Notes: generated from the sequence alone by a model not told the origin. Shown: positions 35,964-45,981, counted from the first letter of the stretch. The stretch is 64,000 nucleotides of DNA from Halorussus vallis (GCF_024138165.1 NZ_CP100003.1:103466-167465); one strand, 5' to 3'. Program-made: numbers and translations.

Positions 35964-38312
35964 TTACTCCATCGAGCCTACATCTCCAAGATAAGTGTAT
36001 TTCTCAGCGACCTTCTCGAAGTACGCTTCCGTCATAATTCGAGGATTCGACACCCGATGGAAGTCATCAAGGACGAACTGCATTTCCTCCTCATCCAACC
36101 CATATGCGTGGAACACGGCCGCGTCGACTTCGGCTTGTAGTTCACGCCGGGTCTCCATATCCGTCGCTGGCTCAATTCCGCCGAGTCGCTCACGCATCTC
36201 AGCAAACTCCTCACCGTAGCAGTTGAGCTTCGCCGCGCGATCAGCGATGTAGTGGAACCAGTCGTCGCCATCAGTGAGTCGGGGGACCTGTGACTCCTCA
36301 AACTTGTACTTCGAGGCGTGAGAATCAACCTTTGTCCGCATCAAGAAATCGAACGGAATACTATTGATCAGCCCAAGCGCGACGAAAAGCTCCTTTTCAG
36401 TGAAAACACGGTCGTAAGCGCTGTGCATCGGGAATTCCGAAAGATCATCCTTGCTAGGGTTTGCCTCGAATGGTCGAACCGTGTACAGCGTATGGACGAC
36501 GACTCCACCCGGTGGGATTACAGCCGCAATGAGCGTCCGTTCGTCGGTTGCACGAGCGACTTCACGAAGCACAAGCCGGTACTCAGAACTATGGAGACGG
36601 ATGTCCTCCAAAGAAAGTTCGGGGCGGTCGAATTCTTCTGTTAGCAACCGATTGACGAACCGCTTCTGCGAACTTGCCGGGAGATGGCGGAACTCAGGGT
36701 CATCAGCGAACTTGTTGTAGATAGCCTTCTTCAGGCTGATCGCATCGTCCCGGGCACGGAAGTTCTTCTCTCGAACGCGACGCTTCGCGCTCAGCTCCTC
36801 GTTATCCTCATCGACACTCCACAAAGAGATGGGTTTGAGGTCGTCGACGTAGGTCGACTCATAACAGAATTGGTGAATATTCTTTCCCTGATAGACCGGA
36901 TAATCCCCTTTGGATTCGTCTTCGATGAATCTATCCCGATCTCGTCCTCGATCCAGTTCCTTGTACAAGACCGTTCGCCAAGCACCTTCAATTTCAGTCG
37001 CCAATGGTGGTGTCTGGAGAATTTTATCCAGCACTGAGATCTCCTGCTGGTCCTCGATGTTGGGGAAAATTCGAGCTCCAGGAGAATACTCTTTGAGGAT
37101 TCGCGCTGGAATTTCTAGAGCTACATCGTCAATTGACCGAAGAACATCAACGGAAGTCTGATGAAATATTCCGTGGACAGTATCAGTGCTTCCCTCTGTT
37201 CGGAGCGTAACGATACCGAAGTTATACCTAGTGTCTATATCGGAGAAAATGCCGCGGTTTTCAAATCCGATGATACTCTGAATCTCAGACTCTTCCAATG
37301 CATGTACTCGCAAATCCTTTCCAGCGGCGGCATTGAAGAACGGACCAGGAAGCAGCTGTGAAACATAACCACCGTCTCTGACGATATCATAGACTCGCTC
37401 AAAGAACAGTAGGGACAGGTCGTTCGTCCGTGCAACCTGTTGTCCTTCTACGCTTGGTGTCTGGTACTCGTATTCTCCACTCTGGTTGATATAGGTCGCT
37501 TGCCGTTCCTTGTCACGCTGGAACTTCTCCCATTCGGCAGCGATTTCAGGGTTCTCTAAGAGCTCCTCTACCTTCTTGTCCTTTTCACCTGGTGGGCGGC
37601 TACGAAACTCAGTATCGTACTTTGGGAAGAAGTCCGTCCGGTATGGCTTCAGCTCATCCCACGGTGGATTCCCAATGATGACATCAAAGCCGCCTTCCCG
37701 ATAGACTGTCGCGAACTCAAGCACCCAATGAAACGGTGAGGACTCCTCTAATTCCTCAAGAGAAATATCCTCATCGACAAGTTCGTTGAACTGATCGCGG
37801 ATCTTCTCATTAAGCTCCTCGCTGTGGGTGTCGATTTTTCGTTCAGCCATTTTACGAGCATTCTGCGCTTCACGGGCAGAATCCGCAGCTCGATGGCGGT
37901 CCTGTTCCCGGATGACATCCTCATAGAGATCTTTGACTGCAGTTCCGACACCCCAATTCGAGAGTGACGCGTCGCCCGCATCTTCCCGTGCGACTTCTTG
38001 GAGCTCAGTAAACCCGATCAGTGAGTTACCCTGACGGATGTTAAAATCAATATTTGGGAGGGGTTCGACCTCGTTCGGTTCGTCCTCGATATCAGCGACC
38101 ATCGACAGCCACAGGCGTAGTTTACAGATTTCGACTGCCCCGTCCCCAATATCGACTCCATAGAGATTGTGAAGGATGATAGAACGCTTTGCGAAAAGTG
38201 AGACCCCTCCATGTCCCTCTTCTATTCTCTCCAATTCTTCACGGCTACGACTCTCCAACTCCCAGCCTTTCCCTTCAGCTTCGAGCCGCTGGAAATACTC
38301 AATGCATTGCAT
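35964..38312 (-). CDS. Alternative C-terminal cassette of the methylase (5'-truncated copy)
   Basis: 782 residues from an internal ATG that lies exactly at the edge of a 54-bp perfect inverted repeat. It matches the complete methylase from its codon 436 onward: the shared start MQCIEYFQRLEAEGKGWE, KLRLWLSMVADIEDEP, catalytic motif IV NPPW, and a conserved tail (RLTDGDDWFHYIA, FVLDDFHRV). It lacks the SAM-binding motif I, which lies in the N-terminal block of the full gene, and shows no promoter. The middle part, likely the target-recognition region, is diverged. The frame is intact over 2.3 kb, which argues against simple decay. I read it as a silent cassette waiting for inversion. Confidence 0.8.
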   Translation of the reverse strand: MQCIEYFQRLEAEGKGWELESRSREELERIEEGHGGVSLFAKRSIILHNLYGVDIGDGAVEICKLRLWLSMVADIEDEPNEVEPLPNIDFNIRQGNSLIGFTELQEVAREDAGDASLSNWGVGTAVKDLYEDVIREQDRHRAADSAREAQNARKMAERKIDTHSEELNEKIRDQFNELVDEDISLEELEESSPFHWVLEFATVYREGGFDVIIGNPPWDELKPYRTDFFPKYDTEFRSRPPGEKDKKVEELLENPEIAAEWEKFQRDKERQATYINQSGEYEYQTPSVEGQQVARTNDLSLLFFERVYDIVRDGGYVSQLLPGPFFNAAAGKDLRVHALEESEIQSIIGFENRGIFSDIDTRYNFGIVTLRTEGSTDTVHGIFHQTSVDVLRSIDDVALEIPARILKEYSPGARIFPNIEDQQEISVLDKILQTPPLATEIEGAWRTVLYKELDRGRDRDRFIEDESKGDYPVYQGKNIHQFCYESTYVDDLKPISLWSVDEDNEELSAKRRVREKNFRARDDAISLKKAIYNKFADDPEFRHLPASSQKRFVNRLLTEEFDRPELSLEDIRLHSSEYRLVLREVARATDERTLIAAVIPPGGVVVHTLYTVRPFEANPSKDDLSEFPMHSAYDRVFTEKELFVALGLINSIPFDFLMRTKVDSHASKYKFEESQVPRLTDGDDWFHYIADRAAKLNCYGEEFAEMRERLGGIEPATDMETRRELQAEVDAAVFHAYGLDEEEMQFVLDDFHRVSNPRIMTEAYFEKVAEKYTYLGDVGSME
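38259..38312 (-). repeat. 54-bp inverted repeat, left copy
   Basis: On the minus strand it begins ATGCAATGCATTGAG and ends GGCTGGGAG, identical over all 54 positions to 39780-39833 on the plus strand. Identity stops abruptly at the ATGCA side and falls to clearly lower similarity after the other end. Confidence 0.9.
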
Positions 38313-38474
38313 CAACTGATCGTCTCGCTATTGGCTGTTTTCGACTTTATCTACGATTGCCGGTGAAATACAAGCTGCTTCTTACAATCTATTCAACAAG
38401 TGTATTGACCAGTGCAGTCGAAAGCCACCCTCATATCCATCATTTTCATATGAGTAAAGCAACTTTCAGGTGGT

Positions 38475-41400
38475 ATGACTCTCCAGCAGATCACCGCATC
38501 CGATATCGCGGGCTGGGACTCTTTACAGGATATAGCGAACTCCTTTGAAAAACGCGGGCTCAAACCACGCCCGAAACTTGGGGGCGATAACGAACTCGTA
38601 GTCCAGCTTGATGATGACGAATTCATCGTCATTGTCAACGCGGGCCCCGGGGAGACTGCCACAGACTTCAAACCGGAAAATCGCTCACGGCATACCAACC
38701 TTGTTGCCACCAACGATTTCGAGATCTTCACCTTCATTACCCGAGTCCGAAGCTGGGAGGGGCAGCAGCACGGTCGAATTAAGCATCAAAAGATTTCGTT
38801 CTCGAAGGAGCAGTTCACGCGGGACAGCGGAGAGAAGAACACTATTCTCCAGAAGCTGAACTCGATCGAGTACGGTTCCTCTGCTGCGATATACGATACG
38901 CTCTACGACACGCAACAGGTCGTCAAGGAGTTCTATGAACAGTTCGAGGAACTCAGGACAGATCTCATTCAAGAGGTTACAGGCATCCCTGACGATCGGG
39001 GTGATGCGAAGCAACGATATGTGCAGGTCATTCTTGACCGGATGATATTCCTATACTTCATCCAGGAAAAGCGCCTCCTTGATCGGGACCCGAATTACCT
39101 TCACGAACAGCCGAATGAAGTCGTTGACGAGGGTTGTGACCACTACGAAGAGTTCTACGAGCCGCTCTTCTTCGAATACCTCGCAGAAGACAAACAGAAC
39201 CCTGACTTCGGTAGTCTTCCGTACCTGAACGGTGGCTTGTTCGCAAGGAATCCTGTCGAAGAGGAGTTTGAGGACGCGAAATTAGGTGTCTCTGCCGAGG
39301 AAACGAACGGGCTCTTCGACGATATCCTCGACTTCCTCTCCGACTGGAATTGGAACGTAGACGAACGACTCGACATCGTCGATCCCAAGAACCTCTCCCC
39401 GGCGATCTTGGGCCACATCTTCGAGCAAACGGTCAATCAGAAGGAGATGGGGGCGTACTACACACCGGAAGAGATCACGGGGTTCATGGCCCGGCGGACG
39501 ATCCATCCGTATCTGCTCGATCAACTCAACGAGGCTGTGGACGCGGACTATGACGAGATCGACAATGTGTTCGGATTCCCCGTGCCGGAGGCAGATACCA
39601 GCACAGAAGCTGTTGCCGATGGCGGAACCATAACTCAGCAAGTTCCAACGGAAAACGTCCAAACCAGCCATGTGGAGACTCTCTACCACGACATTCTGAA
39701 GGAAGCGCATATTCTCGATCCCGCCGTAGGAAGTGGCGCCTTCCTGCTCGCCGCACAGGAGGTGCTGATGGACCTATACATGCAATGCATTGAGTATTTC
39801 CAGCGGCTCGAAGCTGAAGGGAAAGGCTGGGAGCTAGAATCCAGAACGCGAGAAGAGATAGAGGTAATCGAGTCTGGAAAAGGCTCCTCATCATTGTACG
39901 CAAAGCGAACGGCCATCCTCAACAATTTGTACGGAGTCGATATCGACGAAGGTGCTGTTGAGATCTGCAAGCTCAGGCTCTGGTTGTCGATGGTCGCTGA
40001 TATCGAGGATGAACCGAGCGAGGTGGAGCCACTCCCCAACATCGATTTCAACGTACGACAGGGCAACAGCCTAATCGGTCAACTCGATACGGACATCGAG
40101 AGTAACGAAGACGGAGACAGCGATCTCGATTCTTGGGAGGTGAAAACTCGTTTTGAGGATGTGAAAGAGGCTATCGAGAAGCACAAGAAAGCGGAGACCA
40201 GTATTGAAGCTCAAGAATGGCGGAAGGAGGCAGAAGACAGAATAGAGGAACACCGGGACAAATTTGACGAAATCCTTCGGCGAGAATTCCAAGACGCTGG
40301 CTTTGACGACATAACGATCGAGGAAATTCGGGAGTGGTCCCCCTTCCACTGGCCGTTGGAGTTCGCCGACGTCTTCGAGAAAGGTGGATTCGACGTGTTC
40401 ATCGGGAACCCACCATGGGACATGCTCTACGCGAATCGCGACGACTTCTTCATCCGCTACGATGAGCAGTTCCGTACCTATCCGTCGGAGGAAAAAGACG
40501 GTGTGATGGAAAACCTCCTCTCAAGCCCAGAAGTTGCGTGGGAATGGGAGGACTACAAGGGCTCGATGGAAACTCAGGCAGACTTCTTCACGCAGGGAGA
40601 CGTCTACAAGCTCCAATCTCCGGTGGTGGGCGGTCGGACGATGCCGACAAAAAATGAACTGTCTGCTCTCTTTCTAGAGCGGGTCTTCAGACTCTCTCGA
40701 GACGGCGTGAGGGTGAGTCTGCTCCTCCCGGGAACTATCTTCGGTGGAGTGATGGGGAAAGACCTCCGGACACATCTACTGGATCACACAGACGTAGAGA
40801 ATCTCATTGGATTCGAAAATAAGGGCATCTTTGAGGCGATTGACGATCGCTATCGATTTGCTGTACTGACGTTTAAATACGGAGGGAGGACGTCAGTACT
40901 TCGCGGCATCTTCAACCAGCATAACATGGACATCGTATATCGAATCGAGGAGGAAGCAGTTACTATCCCACGAGAGGTGCTTCTTAGCTACTCGCCTGAG
41001 GGGCGGATATTCCCTTCAATCACCTCACAGATGGAAGCAAGCGTCTTAGAGAAAGTGGTTGACCAACCGTCTTTGGGAGAAGGGGTGGAGGGGGCCTGGA
41101 CAGTAGATATGCTGACGAAGGAATTTGTAGAATCGACTGACAAGGACCGATTACAGAATACACCTGAAGGTGCTGACTACCCAGTTTACGGGGGTAAAAA
41201 TATCCATCAATTCCAGCACGATAATAGCCTCAATAGTGACTTAGCAGGTCCTGAGTACTGGAGTAAGGGACTCCAGGATCCGCCGAATAGTGCACAATAT
41301 CGTGTCCGGGAAAAGAAGTTCAATAGAGGCCACCTGAAACGAGCAATCTACGAGGCATTCGGTGGGCCAGAAACCAGCAAGTCACAAGTACAATTCGTGG

Positions 41401-42086
41401 ACGAACTCCTCAAGGAACATCGTGGCCACGGATTAGAAGAAGAAGATGTACTCCTTGATTGTGACGAGTATCGCGTCGGAATTCGAGACGTTACGAACTC
41501 CACAAATGAGCGGACGATAATCGCCACTGTACTCCCGAAAGACATCATCTGCCTCCATACGATTAACACGTTCAAACCGTTCGATATTAGGCCCAAAGAG
41601 GGACACCTCTCAGAGTCTCCGCTTCGGTCACCCTACATCCGGCGATTCACGGATCGGGAACTCTTCGTGGCGACTGGACTCCTGAATAGCATTGCGTTCG
41701 ATTTCCTGATGCGGACCAAGGTCGAGACGCACATCATCAAGCGTGAGCTACTGGAATCCCAGCTACCACGCCTCACCGACGGAGATGACTGGTTCCATTA
41801 TATCGCTGAACGAGCTGCCCGGTTGAACTGTTACGGGGAAGAATTCAAAGAAATTCGTGAGCGACTCAGCGGAATCGAGGCAGCGGTAGAAGATCAAGAG
41901 CGCAGAGAATTACAGGCTGAAATCGACGCGGCCGCATTCCACGCGTATGGCCTGGAACGTCGTGACGTGAAGTTTGTCCTCGACGACTTCCATCGCGTTG
42001 AGAATCCGAAGCTGATGGACGAGATGTACTTCGATCTGATCTTGGAGAAATATGATCTGCTGGACCAGAAGGGGCCCCTACCGTAG
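38475..42086 (+). CDS. Class I SAM adenine methylase / restriction enzyme (Eco57I-like), full copy
   Basis: 1203 residues. Residues 1-300 hold a nuclease-like and helical region (ILDRMIFLYFIQEKRLLDRD near 205). The methylase core has the pre-motif TPEEITGFMARR near 335, SAM motif I ILDPAVGSGAFLLAA at 413 and motif IV IGNPPW at 642. The rest is the target-recognition and C-terminal region. N6-adenine methylation is expected from NPPW. Promoter, start (behind AGGTGG) and 435 codons lie between two 54-bp inverted repeats, and a second C-terminal cassette lies to the left. It is convergent with the helicase gene, overlapping its last 221 bp. It could be a type IIG-like or DISARM-like methylase. 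Confidence 0.85.
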   Translation: MTLQQITASDIAGWDSLQDIANSFEKRGLKPRPKLGGDNELVVQLDDDEFIVIVNAGPGETATDFKPENRSRHTNLVATNDFEIFTFITRVRSWEGQQHGRIKHQKISFSKEQFTRDSGEKNTILQKLNSIEYGSSAAIYDTLYDTQQVVKEFYEQFEELRTDLIQEVTGIPDDRGDAKQRYVQVILDRMIFLYFIQEKRLLDRDPNYLHEQPNEVVDEGCDHYEEFYEPLFFEYLAEDKQNPDFGSLPYLNGGLFARNPVEEEFEDAKLGVSAEETNGLFDDILDFLSDWNWNVDERLDIVDPKNLSPAILGHIFEQTVNQKEMGAYYTPEEITGFMARRTIHPYLLDQLNEAVDADYDEIDNVFGFPVPEADTSTEAVADGGTITQQVPTENVQTSHVETLYHDILKEAHILDPAVGSGAFLLAAQEVLMDLYMQCIEYFQRLEAEGKGWELESRTREEIEVIESGKGSSSLYAKRTAILNNLYGVDIDEGAVEICKLRLWLSMVADIEDEPSEVEPLPNIDFNVRQGNSLIGQLDTDIESNEDGDSDLDSWEVKTRFEDVKEAIEKHKKAETSIEAQEWRKEAEDRIEEHRDKFDEILRREFQDAGFDDITIEEIREWSPFHWPLEFADVFEKGGFDVFIGNPPWDMLYANRDDFFIRYDEQFRTYPSEEKDGVMENLLSSPEVAWEWEDYKGSMETQADFFTQGDVYKLQSPVVGGRTMPTKNELSALFLERVFRLSRDGVRVSLLLPGTIFGGVMGKDLRTHLLDHTDVENLIGFENKGIFEAIDDRYRFAVLTFKYGGRTSVLRGIFNQHNMDIVYRIEEEAVTIPREVLLSYSPEGRIFPSITSQMEASVLEKVVDQPSLGEGVEGAWTVDMLTKEFVESTDKDRLQNTPEGADYPVYGGKNIHQFQHDNSLNSDLAGPEYWSKGLQDPPNSAQYRVREKKFNRGHLKRAIYEAFGGPETSKSQVQFVDELLKEHRGHGLEEEDVLLDCDEYRVGIRDVTNSTNERTIIATVLPKDIICLHTINTFKPFDIRPKEGHLSESPLRSPYIRRFTDRELFVATGLLNSIAFDFLMRTKVETHIIKRELLESQLPRLTDGDDWFHYIAERAARLNCYGEEFKEIRERLSGIEAAVEDQERRELQAEIDAAAFHAYGLERRDVKFVLDDFHRVENPKLMDEMYFDLILEKYDLLDQKGPLP
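39780..39833 (+). repeat. 54-bp inverted repeat, right copy
   Basis: It is inside the full methylase gene, codons 436-453. The first base is the A of an ATG in frame with the methylase. The same bases, in the same frame, start the left cassette on the minus strand, so exchange between the copies keeps the frame. Confidence 0.9.
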
Positions 42087-45000
42087 CTCCCGAATCACTG
42101 TCCGACAACCCCCAGCATACGAGCTTCGCTTGTACATCACTCTCTCCCATCAGTTTTGTCTGGTATTCAGTAGAGGCTTCAACGTTCTCTTCCAAGAACT
42201 CCTCAAGCTGACTGAGGAACTCCACAGTCGGCCACTCTGGGAAGGAGTCGTACTGCTCGTTCTGGCGAAAGATCTCCCGTAGAATTCGGTCTTCATCTGT
42301 GTTCGCCAGCTTTACCTCCTGCAGCCGCTCTTCGATGTCGGTAGCCCATTCTCCTAGCGTTTCGAACTCTTCGACAGGCGCCGGCTCATCGCCGTGATTC
42401 GGCTGAACGTAGTGACTGATGAAATCGAGGATCGTCTCCTGTTCCTTCGAGAAGGCCTCTCCCTGTTTGAAGGCTCCCTCAACCTGGCCTTCTCGAATCA
42501 CCTCCAGACGCTCGTCAAGCACTGCTTGAATCTCCTCACGGTTCGACAACACCGTATCTGGATTTCCGGTGATCGGTTCGCCGTCAACTGAAGGGTCAAT
42601 GTTGAGCGTGCTCACGGGCCGCTCTTTGACCTCGTCGGCGAAGGGCTTGTAGTAGAAAGCACGACGGACGCGACCAAGCGGGGACTCGTGGTCATCATCG
42701 TCGAACCAGAGGTGGGCAAGGGCGAACACGCCCGGACGAGGACCGGCATCGTGGTCAGTTACATTCGTGTAGAGGAATTCTCGTTCTTCGGGCGGGTCAT
42801 CGAAGAAGTCCTCAGCGTACTCGAAGTCTTCCGCAGTCAGATCGTAATCCTCGTTCAGTTCTCGCTTCAGAAGGTACCGCTCGAACGCAGCATGTTCATT
42901 ACTCCCAGCATTGCGGAGGAGCGGATTCTTGCTCGTGTCGTCGAGTTCATTCACGTCGTCAATTTCACGGGACTTCTGGAGAGAGTCCTCAATCTCGTCC
43001 ACCTGTAATTCCCCGATTGTCTTCTCCGTGTCTACACCTGTCTTTTCGAGAATCTGGTCTTCGTTCGGATCGAGGATATTGTTCTCCTTTCCGACGATGA
43101 GCGCGATATCGTTGATTTTTGCCTGCAGGCGTTTCAGGAGCTTAATCGCCGCCTCGATGTCGCCGTCCGGGTAGAAGTTGTGGACGTGTTTCTCGGCGGT
43201 ACTCCCGATCCGGTCGACTCGCCCGACACGCTGGACAATCCGCATCGGGTTCCACGGCAGGTCGTAATTGACCACCACATGAACGTCCTGGAGATTAACC
43301 CCTTCACTCAGCGTGTCAGTGGCCACTACGTACTGTAGCTCTGAGTCCCCCGACTCGGCGAGCGTTTGCTGGTAGCCTGACGCCTCGGGAGCAAAGCGTT
43401 GAATGATGTCCTGTTTATTCTCGTCGCCACCCTTGACGACGGCACTGTTCGCCTCTGTGAGTGGTGAATCCTCGTTGTCACAGAGGGTTCGATAGACGTA
43501 GTCTGCAGTTGCCCGATACTGTGTGAAGATGAGCACCTTCTGATCGTGGTTAGTGAGGACATCTGCAAGTCGGTCGATCTTCGGGTCGCGGAACTCGCGG
43601 AGTGAAAAGACGGCCTCGTAAAAGTCGCGTGTGGCGGGGTCGACTTCGCTCAGGTCACTATTCGGGTAGAGAATCGGATTCATCTCTTCTTCAGGAATAT
43701 CTGGGAGGACACCAGCGTCGTGGTCAGCGAGCCATTGCCGCGTGGAAACCGCATAATCACTCACATCACCCGCATCACGGGCGACATCACCGATGAACTG
43801 CGAGAGGAAATACGAGAGAAGGGTGAGGTCCTCCCTGATGTACGTCTTCACCTCGCCGATGGTGGCGTCTGCCAGTTCATCTCCCTCGGTATCAGCTCCT
43901 TCTTCCGCTTGAATAGCGGTGGTATCGAAACCGAATTCTTCGAGTGTTTGTTCGAGATCTTCAGCAGCGTCGGCTCCTTCGACAAAGTCACCGAGTTCAG
44001 AGTCATCCCCTTCCCGAACAGTTCGGAGCATATCGATGTCTTCGTCCTCGGGAAGTTCACCAAGAAGGCCGAGAAGCTGGCGTTCGCTCTGATGTAGCGT
44101 CTCGATCGACTGGACGAACGCGTACGTTGAGGACTCGAGCCGTTTGAGGAGGTTCAGCTTGTAGAGGGCTTTCAGCGTGCTCCCCGCTTTCGGGTTTTTG
44201 ACTGTGATGTGGGGAAGGTGGAGAGCGTCCATCACGTCGGGAAGCATCCGATACACTGGCTGGTAGGCCGCCGGCAGGGAGTACTGTTGCTTGTTGAGTT
44301 TCGGCGGCTTGAAGCTCATCTCGAAGTCTTCGCTGTCCTGAATCTGGTCTTTGACGTGCTTGCGCGTCCGAAGAACCATCACTTCGTTCAGGATATTCGA
44401 GATCTCAGAGGAGTGTCGCTGGAGCTGTTCAGTGATTTTCTGCTGTTCGTCGTCGCAAACCTCCTCTTTCCCGGCCGCGATTCGTTTTCGCGTCTCCGAG
44501 AGTTCGATGTATTCGTCGAACGCATCAAAGTCGAGTGATGCCTTGTTCCGAAGTTCCTCCGGGCTGGTGAACAAGCTGATGAGGTTCTTCAGGTCGGTAG
44601 CGCTGTTATTGATCGGGGTCGCGGTCAGCATGATCATCGTCTTTCCTCGGAGTTGCCTGAGATTCGCGTGTCGTCGCGTCCCCTTGTAGTCGTCATCGTG
44701 GTCCGGGTTCGGTCGCCACTTCCCGTAATTCCGGAACCGGTGAGCCTCGTCGATAAGCAGGACGTCGAACTCGTCTTTGAGATCCTGCACCTCATCGTAG
44801 GATAGATTCTGGAACTTACTGATACTCATCACATCAAGATGCGTGCCGTCCACCTCTAACCCGAAGTACGGATTGCCGTCTTCGTCAGTGTCGTGCTGGA
44901 GTAGGTCTTCCCACTGATCAGTCAGGTTGGCCGGGACAATGAGGAGACAGTGGTCGCCATGTTGGCGGTAGTCGTGGAGGAGTTCACCGCCAATAAATGA

Positions 45001-45900
45001 TTTCCCCAGGCCGACCGAGTCGGAGACGATGCACCCGTTGAACTGGGAGAGCTTTTCCTTTGCACTCTCATACCCGAGCTTCTGGAAGTAGTACAGTGGG
45101 CTGTCACGGATGTTGACGTTCCCACTCAGTTCGTCGTAGGCGAGCAGCTTGTAGAGCTCGAACGGCTCGAGATACGTGCCCAGCTCCTCGGATGACGTCT
45201 CCTTGTCGGACTCGTCCTCCTGCTGTTCCTTCCAGTCCTGGTACTCATCGCTGTTCTCGATGATTCGGATGATCTCCTCACTGAACTCCTCGGCGTTGGC
45301 CCACTGGTTGTCGTACCACTCCTCGAACGCTTCGGCCTTGTGTCGATCCTGACTCGTGAGATTCAGTTCGATGTTATTCTGGTGGCCGCTCTTGGTGAAG
45401 TTCGAGGAGCCGACAACTGTAGCGCATGGGCGGGTGTCTTCATCTTCGTCTTGTCCCCAATCTTCATCATCTTCGAGTGGCGCTCGAAATGATGCACCCT
45501 TTGCGTGGAAGTAACCGTTTTCAGGATTTCGCACACGGACGCTCACCTCGCCTTCGGCGATAAAGTCTCGTAGCCGGTCTAGTCGCCCGATCTGAGCGTT
45601 ATTCAGCTCCGAGATGCTTTCTCTCACTTCTCTTTTGAGTTCCTCTTTGAGATTCTGCCCCTCACCGATTTCGTCAGCAGTTCCCCTATTCGTCTGACGG
45701 CCCATCAAGATCCGAAGCGGAGCGTGGCCGAGCTCGTCGGGGTCAGCCAGGTTCTCAAGGTCTTCCCGGTAGAGGTCGAATCCTGAGAGATAAAAGTATC
45801 CAGTTGCGATACGGCCCTCCTCGATCTGGGGAATAATTCGCTTGTAAGCGTCTTCTAGTGTTCTGTTGGCGTTATCGACAAGCGGAGGAAGCGAGAGCAT
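41866..45900 (-). CDS. PLD-nuclease / SNF2-type helicase fusion
   Basis: 1344 residues. A PLD-like domain lies at 25-180 with H132-x-K134 (YFHAKGASF) and VVGSSNFTKSG. The SF2 core has Walker A DSVGLGKS near 300, DEAH in VLLIDEAHRFRN near 370, motif III LTATPINN, and the C-terminal lobe with KVLIFTQY, TDTLSEGVNLQ and QRVGRVDRIG. It is a DNA translocase likely working with the methylase on the facing strand as a defence pair, similar in parts to DISARM (drmD, drmC, drmMI). The last 75 residues are read antisense to the conserved end of the methylase and look like a chance extension after loss of the original stop. Confidence 0.85.
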   Translation of the reverse strand: MLSLPPLVDNANRTLEDAYKRIIPQIEEGRIATGYFYLSGFDLYREDLENLADPDELGHAPLRILMGRQTNRGTADEIGEGQNLKEELKREVRESISELNNAQIGRLDRLRDFIAEGEVSVRVRNPENGYFHAKGASFRAPLEDDEDWGQDEDEDTRPCATVVGSSNFTKSGHQNNIELNLTSQDRHKAEAFEEWYDNQWANAEEFSEEIIRIIENSDEYQDWKEQQEDESDKETSSEELGTYLEPFELYKLLAYDELSGNVNIRDSPLYYFQKLGYESAKEKLSQFNGCIVSDSVGLGKSFIGGELLHDYRQHGDHCLLIVPANLTDQWEDLLQHDTDEDGNPYFGLEVDGTHLDVMSISKFQNLSYDEVQDLKDEFDVLLIDEAHRFRNYGKWRPNPDHDDDYKGTRRHANLRQLRGKTMIMLTATPINNSATDLKNLISLFTSPEELRNKASLDFDAFDEYIELSETRKRIAAGKEEVCDDEQQKITEQLQRHSSEISNILNEVMVLRTRKHVKDQIQDSEDFEMSFKPPKLNKQQYSLPAAYQPVYRMLPDVMDALHLPHITVKNPKAGSTLKALYKLNLLKRLESSTYAFVQSIETLHQSERQLLGLLGELPEDEDIDMLRTVREGDDSELGDFVEGADAAEDLEQTLEEFGFDTTAIQAEEGADTEGDELADATIGEVKTYIREDLTLLSYFLSQFIGDVARDAGDVSDYAVSTRQWLADHDAGVLPDIPEEEMNPILYPNSDLSEVDPATRDFYEAVFSLREFRDPKIDRLADVLTNHDQKVLIFTQYRATADYVYRTLCDNEDSPLTEANSAVVKGGDENKQDIIQRFAPEASGYQQTLAESGDSELQYVVATDTLSEGVNLQDVHVVVNYDLPWNPMRIVQRVGRVDRIGSTAEKHVHNFYPDGDIEAAIKLLKRLQAKINDIALIVGKENNILDPNEDQILEKTGVDTEKTIGELQVDEIEDSLQKSREIDDVNELDDTSKNPLLRNAGSNEHAAFERYLLKRELNEDYDLTAEDFEYAEDFFDDPPEEREFLYTNVTDHDAGPRPGVFALAHLWFDDDDHESPLGRVRRAFYYKPFADEVKERPVSTLNIDPSVDGEPITGNPDTVLSNREEIQAVLDERLEVIREGQVEGAFKQGEAFSKEQETILDFISHYVQPNHGDEPAPVEEFETLGEWATDIEERLQEVKLANTDEDRILREIFRQNEQYDSFPEWPTVEFLSQLEEFLEENVEASTEYQTKLMGESDVQAKLVCWGLSDSDSGATVGAPSGPADHISPRSDRSTSRPSASDSQRDGSRRGQTSRHDVPGHTRGMRPRRFQPVILCALDLLPLPRFR

Positions 45901-45981
45901 CGTAATGCCGAGATGTATTCAGTACGCTAACTTAGTGTTTAGTGACCTTAGACTACAGAGGTGTCACCATACTATGGCCAA

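Noticed and set aside
35964..38312. Left methylase copy as a plain pseudogene
   Set aside because: A 2.3-kb intact frame and a perfect in-phase inverted repeat at its start fit a silent cassette better.
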